The position numbers were made by a program, and so were the translations under genes. Below, piece after piece: positions 24,491 to 33,231 of a stretch of 64,000 nucleotides of DNA. The notes beneath the pieces were generated by a model that worked only from the letters and a program-made list of their open reading frames with translations, did not search any database and was not told the DNA's origin. Numbering within the stretch: position 1 is the first letter of the stretch; every line of letters starts with the position of its first letter. This DNA comes from Streptomyces vinaceus (GTDB lineage Bacteria; Actinomycetota; Actinomycetes; Streptomycetales; Streptomycetaceae). The DNA is taken from positions 7,417,501 to 7,481,500 of the forward strand of contig NZ_CP023692.1 of NCBI RefSeq assembly GCF_008704935.1, read 5' to 3'.

Positions 24491-24984
24491 CTGCGCGCCT
24501 CAGTCCTTGCCGCCGAAGGGCGCCCCATCCCTTCCAACCATCCCTTTTCGAGCGCTGTTTGGCGGGACTGCGCCTTCGGTAGACCATGTTCCGGCCCTGG
24601 CTTCATTGCTGACGCGGCCGGTCCAGCTGCGCGCACGTCACTGGGGGAAATCCGTGAAAGGCACTTCGCAAGGCTCTGACGGTACCGGTCATGGCCGTAC
24701 ACGTCTCGCTCGGCTCGGTCGGCGTCAGCAACGCCGAAGGCTGCGAATGGCCCGGAGCGGCAGGCGAGTTCTACTGCGACCTGGCCTCATCACCGACGGC
24801 GGTGCACACGCCACGCCCGCAACGGGTGACGGACGCACCGCCGTACTGACCCGGCGCGCACCGGAGTCGGTCGCAATGCACTGAGACCGACTCCGGTTGG
24901 CCTTGCCGGGCAGGGAGTAGATCTCCTTGCGGGGGTCGCGAATGGCCCAGTGCAGGGTGTGGCAGGTCAAGAGGTCGCTTTCTG

Positions 24985-25239
24985 CTTCCGCGCCACGGCG
25001 CCAGCCGCGGCATCGACGTCGACGTGACCCGCCGCGACCCGGGCCAGAAAGTCTTCAAGTTCATCCCACGGCGCTGGGTCGTCGAGCGGACCTTCGGATG
25101 GCTCATGAACCACCGCCGCCCCGCCCGCGACCACGAAGCCCACCTGCACCGCTCCCGAAGCGATGACCGCCCCGCGATGATCGACCTGATGAGCCGCAGG
25201 CTCACACGAGAATCGACTCCGAGCCGGAGAGACTCATAG
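24985..25239 (+). mobile_element. IS5-type transposase C-terminal fragment
   Basis: The frame reads RGIDVDVTRRDPGQKVFKFI, PRRWVVERTFGWLMNHRRPA and MIDLMSRRLTRES before a stop at 25239. It contains the final catalytic glutamate context (RWVVERTFGWL). With the piece at 24371 this could be one element that lost its centre, or two different ones. Confidence 0.8.
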
Positions 25240-25635
25240 CTGCCGGGCCACGCTGACCCGCGCGTCCTTGCCCCTCATCGCCCGCGGCCAGCGGTCGTCG
25301 ATGACGCACGCCAACTCCCGGCAGGAGCCACACGCGTTCTCCCGGCCCGGCAACCACTTCTGGTCGAATGACGGCGACATACCGGCTTCCTGGATCCCGC
25401 ACAGCGTCTTGCCGGAGCTACCGAAAGCGTGCGACACGTCGGCGGGAAGGCCGTCCGCGACCGCCACGTCCCAACGCATCTCCACGGGCAAGTAGTACGG
25501 CCGCGAAACCTCGGACCACTCACCACCCAGATAAGTGGTGGCGTGGCACCAGCCGCAGGACCAGATCTCCGAGTGCGTCAGCGCCGGCAGCGCCGGCCAT
25601 CGCCACATTGCCCGTCCACACACATCGCATTCCAC
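25234..25635 (-). CDS. Hypothetical zinc-ribbon-like protein
   Basis: About 133 residues with paired cysteines: ECDVCGRAMWRW, then IWSCGWCHATTYL, and CGIQ plus ACGSCRELACVID near the end. The four pairs suggest one or two zinc sites. The central part (YYLPVEMRWDVAVADGLPAD, VSHAFGSSGKTLCG) looks well conserved. The start is uncertain; a GTG at 25635 is used, with GGGGAGG further upstream. It overlaps the IS fragment end by six bases. No function recognised, but I recall similar Streptomyces proteins. Confidence 0.65.
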   Translation of the reverse strand: MECDVCGRAMWRWPALPALTHSEIWSCGWCHATTYLGGEWSEVSRPYYLPVEMRWDVAVADGLPADVSHAFGSSGKTLCGIQEAGMSPSFDQKWLPGRENACGSCRELACVIDDRWPRAMRGKDARVSVARQL

Positions 25636-25859
25636 GGGTGGATCTTCACACACCTCCCCACGTGGCCCCAACCCGCTGATACCACGCGACTGAGCCACTC
25701 GGCCGGGTCCTTGCCGGCCGTGGTTCTGGTCGTTCGCGTATGCCTCCCGCCGTGCCGCCGGCCAGGGAGTCTGTTCAGCTGGTGGGAAGAGGCATTCGTA
25801 AAGTGCCGTATTCCGTTCCGACCTCGTATCCGACGACTGGCGTGTCCGTCCTGAGACGC

Positions 25860-26150
25860 CTACGGCAGAGCGTCCGCCTTGCCGATCAGTTCTGCTGGGG
25901 TGGTGCCGGGTGTGATCACCAGGTCGAAGTCGTACCCCTGGTCGCAGAAGGTCACTTCGATGGAACCTGGCACGTACTGACGGAGCACGCAGGCGACCTC
26001 GGCTGCGTCGGCGAGGGCGGCATCGATGTAGAGACACATGCCGTCCGTGTCCAGATACGCCTCAGGTGGACCATTGGACGTGTGGAAGCTCCAGGCGAAG
26101 CCCCGAGCCTCGTTACGGACGGTCGGATCGGTGATTGTGTCGTCCCACAT
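25860..26150 (-). CDS. Hypothetical protein
   Basis: A 96-residue protein starting MWDDTITDPTVRNEARGFAW. It is acidic, with a mixed alpha/beta pattern (DGMCLYIDAALADAAEVACV, GSIEVTFCDQGYDFDLV). The composition differs clearly from non-coding frames, so I regard it as real. No family recognised. Upstream on the same strand lie fragments of a recombinase-like protein and an IS110 transposase, so it may have lost its original promoter. Confidence 0.6.
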   Translation of the reverse strand: MWDDTITDPTVRNEARGFAWSFHTSNGPPEAYLDTDGMCLYIDAALADAAEVACVLRQYVPGSIEVTFCDQGYDFDLVITPGTTPAELIGKADALP

Positions 26151-26239
26151 GTCTTGCAGCCCGGGAGTGAGCGCTGAGGGTTCGATACGCCCGGTGGTAC
26201 TGGCGGACCTTCCGGACGATCGGATCACCGCCCGAGGTG

Positions 26240-26560
26240 TGAAGGTCCGTCGATAGGGCCGCGCTGGCGTGCTTGGAGGTAGGCAGTCCAGTCGGTGGCG
26301 GTGCGGCGTCGCCGGTGGGCTGCGGTGACGGCGTGGATGCCGAGCATCGTCCGAGGACTGCTGGGGGGAAGGTCCTGGGCGAGGGCGACGAGGGCGGTGG
26401 CCCGGGCGGGGTCGGTTGGGGATGTGGTGAGCGGCCGGGCGTCGGCCGAGTACGGTGTCGGAAAGGTGCTGTCCGGGAGGGCCGTCGGGGAACAGCCACT
26501 GTCGGGAGGAGTTCGCCGCCCCGTTGGGGGGCGCTGGCATGTGAGGACGGTCTGGCGCCG
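26240..26560 (-). pseudogene. C-terminal remnant resembling a recombinase-like protein
   Basis: Two frames combine to QWLFPDGPPGQHLS and then ARATALVALAQDLP, MLGIHAVTAAHRRRR, ATDWTAYLQARQRG. This recalls the tail of tyrosine-recombinase-like actinobacterial proteins (WLFPGxxPGxxxs...LxxLAxxLPxxVLAxMLGIHxxxAxxW...DWxxYxA). Frame changes and the missing catalytic domain make it non-functional. Confidence 0.4.
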
Positions 26561-26599
26561 GGTGCGCGGCGGGTGATGATGTTCCTTCTCGACCAGCCG

Positions 26600-27222
26600 T
26601 TCGGCCATCCTCGGTGCTTTCGGCCGCAGCAGCGTGACCAGCCGATGTCGGCCTGCCTTGCGCATCTGGTGCCGCGAACCGCTCCCGCAGCGCGAGGACG
26701 GCAGGGTGCTGCAACCGCGGCCCAAGGACCCGTTCCAGCGACGGGTGGATCTGGGTCAGGAGGCCGGGCAGGCGGTTCGCGACCCTGGTCGCCTCGTCGG
26801 CCAGGTCCTCGTCGAACCCGACGATCATCTCCAGCTCGGCGCTGGTCTCGTCCTCGCCGTCGACCGCCCGCAGCGCCGCGATGATGAACGCGTCCTTCGC
26901 GTCCGTCTTGGCCTCACCGGGACAGAGGTCGGCGATCCGCCGCATCGTCAGGCCCGGTATGTGTCCGACTGGGCAGCCCATGTCCCTCACGACGGCCAGC
27001 GGCTGAGCTCCGATCGAGGCCGACTGGTCGACCACGACCAGCACCGTTCCGTGCTTGGCCTGGAGCTGCGCGAATAGCTCGCGGAGCCTGGGTTCGGTGT
27101 TGGGTAATCGCTTGGTCGAAGGCCTTCATTCTGACCGGGGTGACGGCGGCGTCGTGGTGTTAGTCCTTGCCGACGTCCAGAACGACGAAGACGTCGATGT
27201 CGCCGGTGTCGATCACGTACCG
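26600..27222 (-). mobile_element. Degenerate IS110-family transposase
   Basis: Reading leftward: DIDVFVVLDVGKD, then an in-frame TAA, a frame change, and a long readable stretch LVVVDQSASIGAQPLAVVRD, CPVGHIPGLTMRRIADLCPG, EAKTDAKDAFIIAALRAV, MIVGFDEDLADEATRVANRL and LLTQIHPSLERVLGPRL. In a third frame RHRLVTLLRPKAPRMAERLV follows. This is the N-terminal DEDD half of an IS110 transposase with at least two frameshifts and a stop. The C-terminal half is absent here. Confidence 0.85.
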
Positions 27223-27572
27223 GCCCCTCCATCACGCTTTCGTCCGGCCTCGCCACGGCACCGAGCTGCCACATCCACGTTACGGAGAGCTCTTCCGGCC
27301 GGGGGTGAAGCCGGTGCTCAAGCCCCTCATCAGCGGGCGGTCCGTCGATGCCTCCGGCCCCGGTGACACCACCCCTCCCGGATCATCAACAACAAGTGGG
27401 GGGAAGTCATGCCGGACCCGAAGGCCGGAGGCCCCATTTCGGACCACGAAAATGGTCACGGGGAGGCGATGGCTGTGTTCGGACGTTGCGGAACGAACGG
27501 CGGTCCGGGGTCGCCCGGAGCGATTCACCTGAATCCACACGTTGATCTTGGTGCTGCTTCTAGGCTTGCCGT
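27223..27572. other. 350-base region without a convincing gene
   Basis: A frame at 27409-27618 (MPDPKAGGPISDHENGHGEA...) is open, with GGGGAAG very close to its ATG, but it runs into the following gene and has no family resemblance. I treat it as unproven. No terminator or promoter was identified. Confidence 0.4.
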
Positions 27573-28721
27573 GTGGCGGCGAGGGGTGAGCGTTCAAGTC
27601 CACCAATTCGGAACGTGATGCGCTGGTCGTTGAGACTGCATGTCACTGTCGTGCTGCTCCTGGCAGGGCTCGCCGCGTGCCTCGTCGCGGGAGTTCTGTG
27701 GTTGCTTTTGGGCAGGCCCCCGCTACCTGTGGCCGGGCCGCTCAAGCCGGGAGAGGTCTACGACGGGATCAAGATCGCTCTGGCGATCGTCGCGGGAACC
27801 GGCGGTGCGGTGGCTCTTGTGGTCGGCTATCGGCGTCAGTACCTCACCGAGGTGAGCGAGACGCGGGAGCACGAGCGGGCGTTCACCGACCGGTTCGGTG
27901 CCGCGGCCGAGCAGCTCGGGGCCGATCAGCCCGCTGCGCGGATGGCGGGCGCATACGCCATGGCCAGACTTGCCGATGCCTGGAATCAGGAACGGCAGAC
28001 CTGCATCGACGTACTGTGCGGCTATCTGAGGATGCCCTTTGCCCCAGATCCCCCCGCCGGAGAGCAGGCCTTCGCCGACTGGCGGCGCGAACGAGAGGTG
28101 CGTAAAACCGTCCTGCGGCTCATCGCCGCCCATCTGCGAGACGGGTCAACCGAATCCTGGCAGGGCTGCGATCTCGATTTCACAGGCGCCGTGTTCGACG
28201 AAGCCGACTTCCGCGGCGCCCGCTTCACCGGAGGCGAGATCCTTTTCATCAATGCGGTCTTCGTCGGTCACGGTCGAGACCAAGTCGTCTTCGACGAGGT
28301 CGAATTCGCCGAGGGCAGTCACGTGTACTTCCGACTCGCCGAGTTCCGCGGCGGTCACATCCGCTTCGACCGGGCCACGTTCAGCGGCGGCTGGGTCACG
28401 TTCGACCATGCCCGCTTCACCGGCGCCCGCGTCAACTTCCGCGATGCCGCCTTCACCGCAGGAGAGGTCCGTTTCGAGGGCGCGGAGTTCACCGACGGAC
28501 TCGTCGACTTCACCGGCTCCGCTTTCACGGGCGCCGACGTGAACTTCGGCGAGCGCCATCTCGCAACCCTCCACAGCGCGGTTCCTGCCGCCCGATTCAC
28601 CGGCGGCACCGTCGACCTTTCTCGCTCCGCAGCATTCGTCCGTTCGCCGCGCTTCGGGCTGCGGACCATCCCGGAAGGCCTCTTACTGCCGCCCGGTACC
28701 GGCATCTCGGACCTGTCGTGA
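27573..28721 (+). CDS. Membrane-anchored pentapeptide-repeat protein, contains TTA codon
   Basis: A 382-residue protein. Two N-terminal membrane helices (VTVVLLLAGLAACLVAGVLW and KIALAIVAGTGGAVALVVGY, about residues 24-45 and 68-88) precede a helical region (RFGAAAEQLGADQPAARMAG). From about residue 205 to 345 come roughly 20 A(D/N/R)F-type pentapeptides (FTGAVFDEADFRGARFTGG, FDRATFSGGWVTFDHARFTG...), which build a right-handed beta-helix. Leucine near residue 371 is a TTA codon (28683-28685), implying bldA dependence. Pentapeptide proteins can shield DNA gyrase, but the membrane anchor makes that unlikely; role unknown. Start GTG 27573; the ATG at 27618 is an alternative. Confidence 0.85.
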   Translation: MAARGERSSPPIRNVMRWSLRLHVTVVLLLAGLAACLVAGVLWLLLGRPPLPVAGPLKPGEVYDGIKIALAIVAGTGGAVALVVGYRRQYLTEVSETREHERAFTDRFGAAAEQLGADQPAARMAGAYAMARLADAWNQERQTCIDVLCGYLRMPFAPDPPAGEQAFADWRREREVRKTVLRLIAAHLRDGSTESWQGCDLDFTGAVFDEADFRGARFTGGEILFINAVFVGHGRDQVVFDEVEFAEGSHVYFRLAEFRGGHIRFDRATFSGGWVTFDHARFTGARVNFRDAAFTAGEVRFEGAEFTDGLVDFTGSAFTGADVNFGERHLATLHSAVPAARFTGGTVDLSRSAAFVRSPRFGLRTIPEGLLLPPGTGISDLS

Positions 28722-29359
28722 CAGTGACAGTGACCAGAGGGACCGGTATCCGTCGTCCGGAGTCGCGGCACCGATGTCGACACCGCGAAGCTGCGGGACC
28801 GGTTTCGGACCCCGGCTGTGCCTGGCCGGGCCAGGCGGAGAGGGGTGGGGCCCGGGCGTCAGGGGGGGAAGGTGACTGCCCGGGCCGGCGTCGCGGTACC
28901 GCGGGGGAGCGGTATGCATTTCCGTCGCGACAACTGGAGGAACGATTCGCCAGCCAAGAGGTAACGGGCCTGGGAGGCGGAAGCGACATACGCGCCTCCC
29001 GGGACTCGCGGGGGCCGGCGTTCGCGCCTCCGGATGGCTGCCGTCCCGGGTGGGTGCCTGCTGCAGTTCGCCGCAGGTCATCGTGGGCCCTGGGGATCAG
29101 CCTCCGGTGCGGTCCGCCACCGCATGGCGGCGGTCGGTCCTCGCCCTCAGGGCGGCCGCCTCGGGCAGGCACCGTGCTATGCGATGCGGGGCACGCCTTC
29201 TCCTGCCGGCCCTTCCCCGTCGCTGCTGTCCCGCTGCGACCGTCATCGCCCCTGGTCGCGCAGCCGTCTGCGAAGCGGGGCCTCGGCGGCCCGAGGGGTA
29301 CCTCTGCCCGGTGTCGACTATCCCCTGGCCGAGCACGCGAAAATCTATGTCGGCCGGAG
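28722..29359. other. Gene-free stretch before the GCAGT-repeat leader
   Basis: 638 bases in which every long frame is low-complexity. No recognisable protein, RNA gene or repeat. It ends at a well-formed promoter at 29360. Confidence 0.5.
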
Positions 29360-29388
29360 TAGACATTGGGCTGTGGCGTGGCTATGGT
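29360..29388 (+). promoter_or_regulatory. Predicted housekeeping-type promoter
   Basis: TAGACA (29360-29365) and TATGGT (29383-29388) are separated by 17 bases, close to the TTGACA-N17-TAnnnT consensus of the main Streptomyces sigma factor HrdB. Predicted start near 29395. No open frame follows closely; the transcript would be a long leader or non-coding RNA running toward the MerR gene at 30104. Confidence 0.55.
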
Positions 29389-29757
29389 TTCTCTCGTAAC
29401 GCAGAGAGACCGCAGGGCCCGGCAGAGACGAACTGCCGGGCAGTAGTACCCGCAGTTGCAGTGCGTAGGGCGGTGCGGCCGTGGAGTTCCGGAGCCAGAG
29501 CAGTTGCAGGACGGTGACGGGACTGGCGGCCGGACCGGGTGGCCCGCAGTGATCAGGGGCCGCCGCCAGCAGTAAGGGAAGTAAGTGCAGTTGGCAGTAC
29601 CCAGCAGTGAAGTCTGTGAGCAGTACCTCGGTGAAGGCGTCGGCTGCGGGCGCGCGCACCGGGAGGTTCGGCAGTGGGGTTCTAAGCCAGAGCAGATGCA
29701 GGATGGGCGACGGGGCTGGCTGTCGAAGGTGGCGCTTGGTGAGGTCACCGGCAATTC

Positions 29758-29792
29758 GCAGTACCGGCAGTACCGGCAGTACCGGCAGTACG
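29758..29792 (+). repeat. Tandem 9-bp repeat GCAGTACCG
   Basis: Three perfect head-to-tail copies of GCAGTACCG (29758-29784) are followed by a fourth partial copy (GCAGTACG). They are the densest part of the GCAGT-rich stretch. Confidence 0.9.
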
Positions 29793-30044
29793 AGTAGTTC
29801 GCAGTATCAGCAGTACGCAGTCCCGTTTGGCAGCAGTTGATCACCGAGGGAGAACGGAGGAGCCGAGCACCATCAGGATCGCCCGGGCGGAATTCTGAGT
29901 CCGGGTACCGCAGGACATCGATAGTGAGGTGGTCTCCGGTCAAGCAACCGCGATCCCCGCGCCCCCGACAGCAACACGGTCGGGCCCGCGGACACAGAGG
30001 GCCGGCGCAGTATCGGGGCCGGCAGATGGTGTAGTAGTTCCTTC

Positions 30045-30076
30045 GGGGCCCTGGTGCCGTACGGCACCAGGGCCCC
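30045..30076 (+). terminator. Perfect 32-nt palindrome, terminator or attenuator
   Basis: Bases 30045-30060 (GGGGCCCTGGTGCCGT) and 30061-30076 are exact reverse complements with no intervening base, giving a 16-bp stem (tetraloop after fraying). It lies 27 bases upstream of the MerR ATG and downstream of the long leader. At that place it could stop leader transcripts or act as an attenuator for the MerR and cold-shock genes. Confidence 0.75.
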
Positions 30077-30103
30077 TCCACGCGTGTCCATGAAAGAGGT
30101 GCA

Positions 30104-30442
30104 ATGACAGCAGATGACTCGTTCGGCCGTCTTGACGACGACGACTACCCCGCCTACACGATGGGCCGGGCTGCCGAGATGCTCGGCACCACCCAAGGCT
30201 TCCTCCGTGCCATCGGCGAAGCCCGCCTGATCACCCCGCTCCGGTCCGCGGGCGGGCACCGACGCTACTCCCGCTACCAGCTGCGTATCGCCGCCCGTGC
30301 GCGGGAACTCGTCGATCAGGGCACCCCCATCGAGGCCGCCTGCCGCATCATCATCTTGGAAGACCAGCTAGAAGAAGCCCAGCGCCTCAACGCGGAATAC
30401 CGCCGCGCCGCCGAGTCCGCGCCTCCCTCGTCCGCACCCTGA
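30104..30442 (+). CDS. MerR-type helix-turn-helix regulator
   Basis: A 112-residue regulator. The winged HTH is at about residues 17-60: YTMGRAAEMLGTTQGFLRAI, then EARLITPLRSAGGHRRYSRY. A helix follows (LRIAARARELVDQGTPIEAA) and a short coil (EDQLEEAQRLNAEYRRAAES). It has no effector domain, resembling BldC-size members. GAAAGAGG precedes the ATG. I recall this family beside cold-shock genes in many Streptomyces; here the csp gene starts 235 bases downstream. Expression is likely governed by the unusual leader and hairpin. Confidence 0.9.
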   Translation: MTADDSFGRLDDDDYPAYTMGRAAEMLGTTQGFLRAIGEARLITPLRSAGGHRRYSRYQLRIAARARELVDQGTPIEAACRIIILEDQLEEAQRLNAEYRRAAESAPPSSAP

Positions 30443-30677
30443 AGTGAGCGCGCCCGCCGTTCGCGGCGGGCCGAGGCATCCAGCGGTGTACGCGTCCACG
30501 CGTGCTGCGGTGACAGCGCGTGTGTGGACGTGTACGGTCGGGTCAGATGTCGTGGTTCGGAATTCCCCTGCCCCGCCTTTGGTGTGGGCATTTTGCTGTG
30601 CTGTGCCGCAGGGACCAGGGCGATCACCTCCGCCTTCCGCATGCTGCGGGAGGCGTCCGTCGACTGGAAGGCATGAC

Positions 30678-30881
30678 ATGGCAAAGGGAACTGTGAAGTG
30701 GTTCAACGCGGAGAAGGGGTTCGGCTTCATCGCCCAGGACGGCGGGGGCCCGGACGTCTTCGCCCACTACTCCGCGATCAACTCGTCGGGCTTTCGTGAG
30801 CTCCAGGAGGGCCAGACGGTGACGTTCGACGTCGCCCAAGGCCAGAAGGGCCTCCAGGCCGAGAACATCAACCTGGCCTGA
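30678..30881 (+). CDS. Cold-shock protein (CspA family)
   Basis: A 67-residue cold-shock-domain protein, MAKGTVKWFNAEKGFGFIAQ..., with RNP1 (KGFGFI) and RNP2 (VFAHYSAI; the usual VFVH is changed to VFAH). It acts as a single-stranded nucleic acid chaperone in the cytoplasm. The ATG at 30678 is set by the invariant start; the open frame further upstream is leader. The 235-base gap after the MerR gene is a long 5' leader, normal for csp genes. Confidence 0.97.
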   Translation: MAKGTVKWFNAEKGFGFIAQDGGGPDVFAHYSAINSSGFRELQEGQTVTFDVAQGQKGLQAENINLA

Positions 30882-31614
30882 TCGTCCTGCCCGCCCGCCG
30901 TGGTGACCCGCCGGGCGGTACTGCCCAGGCCCATACGGCGGGGCAGCCAGCGGGCCGTGTCCCGTGCGTTGGAGCTGACGGCCGGCGGCTGCGGTCTGCG
31001 CGTCGGAGACACGGAAGGGGAGCGCCTTCCAGGGATCGCCGCCGCTCACTCAAGCGGCAGCCGGCGTGCGTCACCCCGGCGGGTTTGTACAGCAGGTCGT
31101 CGGAACGCTCGTCCCCGGGAACGCCCTCGGCCTTGGCGGCGCAGCTCCCGCATCCGGCTCGCATTCGGCCCGCATCCGGCGCCAGGCCCGGCTTCAGGAT
31201 CCAGCCGGGGTCGCGGGTCCGGCCTGACCGGAAGCCACGCTCCGGTTCACAGCAGGACAGCCCGTAGGTCCCCGCACGGCCACGGGCTGCGGCTGCGGGT
31301 GCCCCGGTCGGCTGCTGGCTGGGCAGTGGACTCTGGTGTCGTCCCGCCGACGGGATCGCACCGGACGCCTTTAAGTTCTCCGGGCCTTCCACGGACCGGC
31401 ACCAACGGCGCACCAGGGCCAGCAGGAGGCCGCATGTGGTCGCATAGCTGAGGGCGAAGGCCGCGATCAGGGGCGGCGCCGACGTCGCCGCAGCTGGTAC
31501 CAGCAGCGCCAGGGACACGAGCGCGGCACACCACACGGCAGTAGGGCCGCGTGATCGGCGCCGATCGCGATGCCGGCCCGGGGACGGGAAGAGCGCACAT
31601 TCGGAAGCGATCAA
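30868..31614 (-). CDS. Possible small membrane protein with a run-on frame
   Basis: Only the first 90 or so residues look coding: a basic start (PSPGRHRDRRRSRGPTAVW), two membrane helices (ALVSLALLVPAAATSAPPLI and AAFALSYATTCGLLLALVRR), then WCRSVEGPENLKAS. The remaining 155 residues are low-complexity and overlap the cold-shock gene end, so the true gene is probably shorter or frameshifted around 31340. No family recognised. Confidence 0.35.
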   Translation of the reverse strand: MIASECALFPSPGRHRDRRRSRGPTAVWCAALVSLALLVPAAATSAPPLIAAFALSYATTCGLLLALVRRWCRSVEGPENLKASGAIPSAGRHQSPLPSQQPTGAPAAAARGRAGTYGLSCCEPERGFRSGRTRDPGWILKPGLAPDAGRMRAGCGSCAAKAEGVPGDERSDDLLYKPAGVTHAGCRLSERRRSLEGAPLPCLRRADRSRRPSAPTHGTRPAGCPAVWAWAVPPGGSPRRAGRTIRPG

Positions 31615-32253
31615 GTGGGTGAACGAAGGGTCCTCACCCAGGCCGCGCTCGATGTCGTCGAGTGCTCTGCTCTCCTGGGGGAGAGCCTCCGCCCGGACAT
31701 GACGAGATTCCCTTCCGCGGCCGCGGGCCCCGTGCGCCGTGTGCTTGACCGACCTCAGGGCGGTCGGTCCTCGTCTCCGCGGCCCAGGGCTGCTTCCGTC
31801 GCCTGCCCGGTCTCATGCGCCGCTAACCCGTTGGGCCGAACGGCCGTGGGACCTGCGGCTGATCCCTTCGACACCGCCCGTGCGACCTCAAGACCCGACT
31901 CCTCGACGTTTCCCCGGTGCGGCTCCTCGGCGCCGCCCGTGTCGCAAGGGCCAGCCGCAGATCGGTGACACGGCAGCACCCGTACGTCGACGCCCAACGG
32001 CGCCTCCACCGCCAAGCTCTCCTCTTCGACGGTGCACTGGTCCACGGGGCGGGGGCATCGCACCCGGGGCGGACGGCGCACCGGGGCTCGGCCTGACCCT
32101 GCGCGATAAAGAGGCCCACCCCTACCGGACGGCCTGACCGGCCACGTCTCGCCAACCGAGCGGCCGACCGGCACGCCAGAGGAGAAGCCGCGGCGGGTCG
32201 GCCCTGCCCGGGGCGTACCTCTGCCCTGCCCGGGCGCTTTGGCGCCGGCCTGG
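31615..32253. other. 639-base region without a convincing gene
   Basis: A short perfect inverted repeat (GACCGACC 31747-31754 with GGTCGGTC 31762-31769) may be a terminator. Minus-strand frames between 31760 and 32060 give an acidic peptide (CTVEEESLAVEAPLGVDVRV...) that may be a gene fragment, but no start or family could be supported. Confidence 0.4.
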
Positions 32254-33084
32254 TCAGGGGGCGGGCGCGGGCCGGTTCCCGCGCGGGTGCAGGCGGTCGG
32301 TGAGGAATGCGAGGATCTCGTCGCGGGCCCGGGCCGTCGGGTGGCCGGCCTCGTCGACGAGGTGGGCCGTGACGACGCTGTGCGGGGTTCCGACCAGGTC
32401 GGCGAAGAACGGCGGCGGGGCCGGGTTGGCAGCGCTGTCCGGCAGGACGCGCCCGTCGAAGGCGTCGCCGAGCAGTGCGCGGTAGGCGGCGAAGCGCTGG
32501 CCCGTGCACCAGCGGTCGCCCTCGAAGCGGTAGGCGAGCACGGTGAGCCCATCGCGGTCGAGGCGGTCGCGCACCGCGCGCGCGTCCGCCTCGTCGAGTT
32601 CGAGTCCGCCGGGGTCGTCGAGCGGTAGCGACGGGTGGTTGACGACGGAGGCGATCACCGCCGGTTCCAGAGCCATGGTGAGGGCGAAGTTGCCGGTGAA
32701 GCACAGGCCGATCGCACCCACCCCGGGGCCGCCGCACGCGGTGTGCGCCTGGCGCGCCAGACCGCGCAGCCAGACCGTCACCGGGCTGGTGCCGCCCCCG
32801 GCGAAGGCACGGAACTCCGCGCTGACACACGCGCGGCGGACGACCTCTCGGCCGCCCTCGACCGTGGGGAAGGCGCCGTCGGTCCCGAACAGGGAGGGCA
32901 CGTGGACGGTGAACCCCGCGTCCCGCACCCAGCGAGCCAGTCGCAGGACATCAGGACTGATGCCCGGCATCTCGGGCAATACCACGACAGCCGGTCCGGC
33001 ACCGGCCACGTACACCGTCTTTTCCAGCCCCTTCACGGACACGCGCCGGCGGGTGAAGTCGCTGATCGGATCATCGTTGCTCAT
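32254..33084 (-). CDS. Dienelactone-hydrolase family protein
   Basis: A 276-residue alpha/beta hydrolase. AVVVLPEMPGISPDVLRLAR matches the oxyanion/entry region (PEMxGI), GVGAIGLCFTGNFALTMALE contains the nucleophile Cys (GxCxG with a changed last residue), and LVDEAGHPTARARDEI supplies the histidine. ALEPAVIASVVNHPSLPL lies between. Dienelactone hydrolases open lactones in aromatic degradation. The ATG at 33084 starts the domain; the frame extends far upstream but is antisense to the neighbour. It is divergent (147-base gap) from a GlxA-type regulator, its probable controller. Confidence 0.88.
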   Translation of the reverse strand: MSNDDPISDFTRRRVSVKGLEKTVYVAGAGPAVVVLPEMPGISPDVLRLARWVRDAGFTVHVPSLFGTDGAFPTVEGGREVVRRACVSAEFRAFAGGGTSPVTVWLRGLARQAHTACGGPGVGAIGLCFTGNFALTMALEPAVIASVVNHPSLPLDDPGGLELDEADARAVRDRLDRDGLTVLAYRFEGDRWCTGQRFAAYRALLGDAFDGRVLPDSAANPAPPPFFADLVGTPHSVVTAHLVDEAGHPTARARDEILAFLTDRLHPRGNRPAPAP

Positions 33085-33231
33085 GGGCCCAGCCTGGGCT
33101 GGACAGGGAGCCGGGTGAGGGGCGGGATCGCCAAGGCCGGAGGTAATCTCGCCACGCGGGGGAGAGGCGCGCGCCAGGCGGCCGATGACCGGGGCGGGCC
33201 TGGGCCCACGACACCGGGGGATACGGGAGCA

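Larger units (their letters stand above)
29395..30103 (+). ncRNA. Predicted ~0.7-kb leader or non-coding RNA with GCAGT repeats
   Basis: From the predicted start to the MerR ATG there is no credible coding frame. More than 15 copies of GCAGT are scattered between about 29430 and 29840. A roughly 50-base module is duplicated with divergence (around 29475-29525 and 29672-29720; both contain GCCAGAGCAG, TGCAGGA and CTGGC). The region ends with a perfect palindrome at 30045-30076, then GAAAGAGG and the MerR start. I infer a structured transcript controlling the downstream regulator; there is no direct proof that it is transcribed. Confidence 0.4.

Noticed and set aside
24691..24849. Small frame MAVHVSLGSVGVSNAEG...
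   Set aside because: Open for 52 codons inside an IS remnant zone without homology or neighbours; could be chance.
29758..29840. Minus-strand Tyr-Cys repeat peptide from the GCAGT units
   Set aside because: It merely translates the 9-bp repeat; no start or upstream coding support, so the repeat is taken as RNA/DNA-level structure.
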